From Pseudomonas ekonensis (GTDB taxonomy: Bacteria > Pseudomonadota > Gammaproteobacteria > Pseudomonadales > Pseudomonadaceae): a stretch of 64,000 bases of DNA. Below the pieces are notes generated by a model, which was not told the origin of the DNA, made no database searches, and saw only the letters and a list, made by a program, of their open reading frames with translations. Each line of letters begins with the position of its first letter. Position 1 is the stretch's first letter. Shown piece by piece: positions 62,258 through 64,000 of the stretch. The stretch spans positions 634,001-698,000 of the forward strand of contig NZ_JAHSTS010000001.1 of the NCBI RefSeq assembly GCF_019145435.1. The letters are read 5' to 3'. The position numbers were made by a program, and so were the translations under genes.

Positions 62258-62875
62258 ATGAGCAAGATCGCAATCATCGGTGCCACCGGCCGGGCCGGCA
62301 GCCAATTGCTGGAAGAGGCCCTGCGCCGTGGCCACAGCGTCACCGCCATCGCCCGGGACACGTCGAAGATCGGCACCCGTGCCGGTGTGACGGCCAAGTC
62401 CCTCGACGTGCTGGACGCCGCTGCGCTGCAAGCGGCGGTGGCCGGCCATGACGCGGTGATCAGCGCCGCGCATTTCGCCACCGTGCCGGCCGCTGCCGTG
62501 ACCGGTCCTGTGAAGCAGGCCGGGGTCAAGCGTCTGTTGGTGGTGGGCGGCGCCGGTTCGCTGCTGCTGCTGCCGGACGGCACCCGGGTGATCGACAGCG
62601 CGGGTTTCCCGGCCGAGTACAAGGCCGAGGCCAGCGCCGGTGCCGCGTTCCTCGAGGCGTTGCGTCAGGAACAGGAATTGGACTGGACGTTCCTGTCACC
62701 GTCGGCGGAGTTCGTCGAAGGTGAGCGCAGCGGCACGTTCCGGGTGGGCAAGGACGATCTGCTGGTCAGCGCCGAAGGCCGCAGCTGGATCACCTTCGCC
62801 GATTACGCCATCGCCTTGATCGACGAGGTGGAGTCGCCGAAGCATTCGCGTCAGCGTTTCACTGTCGGTTACTGA
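62258..62875 (+). CDS. NAD(P)-binding protein, atypical SDR (YwnB-like)
   Basis: 205 residues with the Rossmann motif GATGRAGSQLLEEALRRGH and the typical second-half blocks (VVGGAGSL, LDWTFLSPSAEF, TFADYAIALIDEVE). Related proteins are NmrA-like sensors or flavin/quinone reductases. There is no Tyr-x3-Lys catalytic pair in the usual place. Second gene after the MBL-fold gene, and probably controlled by the divergent LysR. Confidence 0.87.
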   Translation: MSKIAIIGATGRAGSQLLEEALRRGHSVTAIARDTSKIGTRAGVTAKSLDVLDAAALQAAVAGHDAVISAAHFATVPAAAVTGPVKQAGVKRLLVVGGAGSLLLLPDGTRVIDSAGFPAEYKAEASAGAAFLEALRQEQELDWTFLSPSAEFVEGERSGTFRVGKDDLLVSAEGRSWITFADYAIALIDEVESPKHSRQRFTVGY

Positions 62876-62930
62876 TCTTCCCCGCACTGCGGGAGCCACT
62901 GTCTGGTTCCCGCTCCGGCGGTGCATTCAC

Positions 62931-63014
62931 CGACGCTATCGCCAGCAGGCTGGCTCCCACAGACTTCTCGGCGCCGCCGATCCTTGTGGGAGCCAGCCTG
63001 CTGGCGATGACGTC
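62931..63014. repeat. Paired inverted REP elements (BIME-like, copy B)
   Basis: Two REP cores in opposite orientation with the same central spacer (CTCGGCGCCGCCGATCCTT) as the unit at 55924-56009, differing at only about ten positions. It lies between converging genes. Confidence 0.85.
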
Positions 63015-63041
63015 AGTGAAGACGCCGCAACACCCAATGGC

Positions 63042-63923
63042 TCAGCGGGTATGCGCCTGCTCCACCAGCCACACCATCAGTTCCCGCAGCTTCGCCGACG
63101 GCTCTGGCCTGTCCGGCGCCACCACGTAATAGCCAAGCCCTGTCTTGACCTTCAGATCGAACGGCGTCACCAGCCGTCCGGCGTTCAGGTCATCGCCGAT
63201 CAACGACCAGTCACCGATCGCCACGCCCGTGCCGTGGGACGCCATCGACATGGCCTGGTCCAGCGTCTCGAAATGCTGGCCGCTGCCGATGTTGCTCAAC
63301 CGCAGGTCGGCGGCCTTCAGCCAGAGCGCCCAGTCCTGATCGTCGTGGGTGGGGTGCAGCAGCAAGTGCTGTTGCAGATCCGCCGGCGCGTTGAGGCCCG
63401 GTGCGCCCTTGAGCAGCATCGGCGAGCAGACCGGCGTCAGTTGTTCGTCGAACATGTGCAGCGCGGCCGGCAGGTCGTGGGGCGCGGTGCCGTAGATCAC
63501 CGCCGCGTCGAACTGTTCGCGCTGGAAATCCACCCCGTGCTGGAGCGAGGCGGTCAGCTTCACCGGCGCGTCCGGGCGTTCCCGTTGCCACTGCATCAGG
63601 CGCGGCAGCAGCCAGCGCATCACGCAGCTGGGCGCCTTGAGTTGCAGGGTCTCGCGCTTGGCGCCGATCTGCTCCACCGAATCGCCGATCAGGTCGAACA
63701 CCTGTTGGATCTTCGGCAGCCATTCGCGGCCTTCGGCGGTCAGCTCCAGCCCTCGGGCCAGGCGGATGAACAGCTCATAGCCCAGGTGATCCTCAAGCCC
63801 GGCGATCTGTCGGCTCACCGCGCCCTGGGTGATGTGCAACTGCTCGGCGGCCCGGGTGAAGTTGCAGCACTGCGCGGTGACCAGAAACGTGTGCAGGGCG
63901 GGCAGGGGAGGCAGTCGTTTCAT
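63042..63923 (-). CDS. LysR-family regulator, GcvA-like
   Basis: 293 residues. It begins MKRLPPLPALHTFLVTAQCCNFTRAAEQLHITQGAVSRQIAGLE, the GcvA-type start, and has a C-terminal effector domain with GTGVAIGDWSLIGDDLNAGRLV. The divergent target, if any, lies beyond the right edge of the window. Ligand unknown. The last 77 bases of the window hold its upstream region. Confidence 0.9.
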   Translation of the reverse strand: MKRLPPLPALHTFLVTAQCCNFTRAAEQLHITQGAVSRQIAGLEDHLGYELFIRLARGLELTAEGREWLPKIQQVFDLIGDSVEQIGAKRETLQLKAPSCVMRWLLPRLMQWQRERPDAPVKLTASLQHGVDFQREQFDAAVIYGTAPHDLPAALHMFDEQLTPVCSPMLLKGAPGLNAPADLQQHLLLHPTHDDQDWALWLKAADLRLSNIGSGQHFETLDQAMSMASHGTGVAIGDWSLIGDDLNAGRLVTPFDLKVKTGLGYYVVAPDRPEPSAKLRELMVWLVEQAHTR

Positions 63924-64000
63924 GTGGATCCAAGGTATGACGTGAGGACATGGCTAGTATGAGCTTTTATCGATTGTTGCGGCTATGGGGCGCCCGTTTC

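Overview
The window is a piece of chromosome from a Pseudomonas, most likely of the P. fluorescens group. The support is the GC-rich coding sequence, the gene content (glpFKR, bfrB/bfd, MotY, ColRS, BifA, PobA/AraC-type PobR), gene order that I recall from P. aeruginosa and P. putida, and many Pseudomonas-type REP palindromes (core like GGAGCCAGCCTGCTGGCGAT). I see no prophage, insertion sequence, CRISPR array, tRNA or rRNA. Locus names from other strains are recalled from memory, not searched.

Layout. 1-2.8 kb: glycerol uptake (glpF-glpK, start of glpR). 3.2-4.5 kb: YbaK deacylase and a PhzF-like protein. 4.8-6.8 kb: argF translationally coupled to an orphan ABC ATPase. 7.2-12.1 kb: small unknown protein, stand-alone molybdopterin oxidoreductase, monothiol glutaredoxin, bacterioferritin and its ferredoxin, 2-Cys peroxiredoxin. 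12.2-16.3 kb: pyrC-rnt, MotY-like OmpA protein, argG behind a tandem ArgR-type operator. 16.4-18.1 kb: AT-richer patch with an unknown membrane protein and a LuxR-type response regulator. 18.2-23.1 kb: tightly overlapping operon rsxA-rsxB-rsxD-rsxG-rsxE-nth plus a PA3496-like small protein. 23.2-28.8 kb: metG, mrp/apbC, an SDR, a HugZ-like protein, fxsA. 28.9-31.0 kb: groES-groEL. 31.3-38 kb: envelope genes around colRS (PAP2 phosphatase, LtaS-like enzyme, methyltransferase, InaA-like kinase, small membrane protein). 38-42.2 kb: MexVW-like RND pump without an outer-membrane partner. 42.4-47.5 kb: iron-related periplasmic cluster (two imelysins, di-haem peroxidase-like protein, DUF1513). 47.7-50.7 kb: bifA and sodB. 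50.9-55.9 kb: argO-type exporter, ACT protein, argP-type regulator, epimerase, coiled-coil membrane protein, double-Cache protein. 56-64 kb: MFS pump, pobA/pobR, LysR regulators, MBL-fold protein, NAD(P)-binding protein.

The most unusual locus is the Rsx/Rnf operon. It has no rsxC. RsxA and RsxE have lost three of the four cysteines expected to hold the intramembrane iron-sulfur cluster. RsxB lacks its membrane anchor and carries a C-terminal region of about 250 residues with three coiled-coil repeats resembling the tails usually found on RsxC. Flavin sites in RsxD and RsxG and all twelve RsxB cysteines are kept, so this looks like a remodelled working complex rather than decay. A second coherent unit is the ColRS envelope-stress locus, where good matches to the ColR box lie in front of both flanking transcription units.
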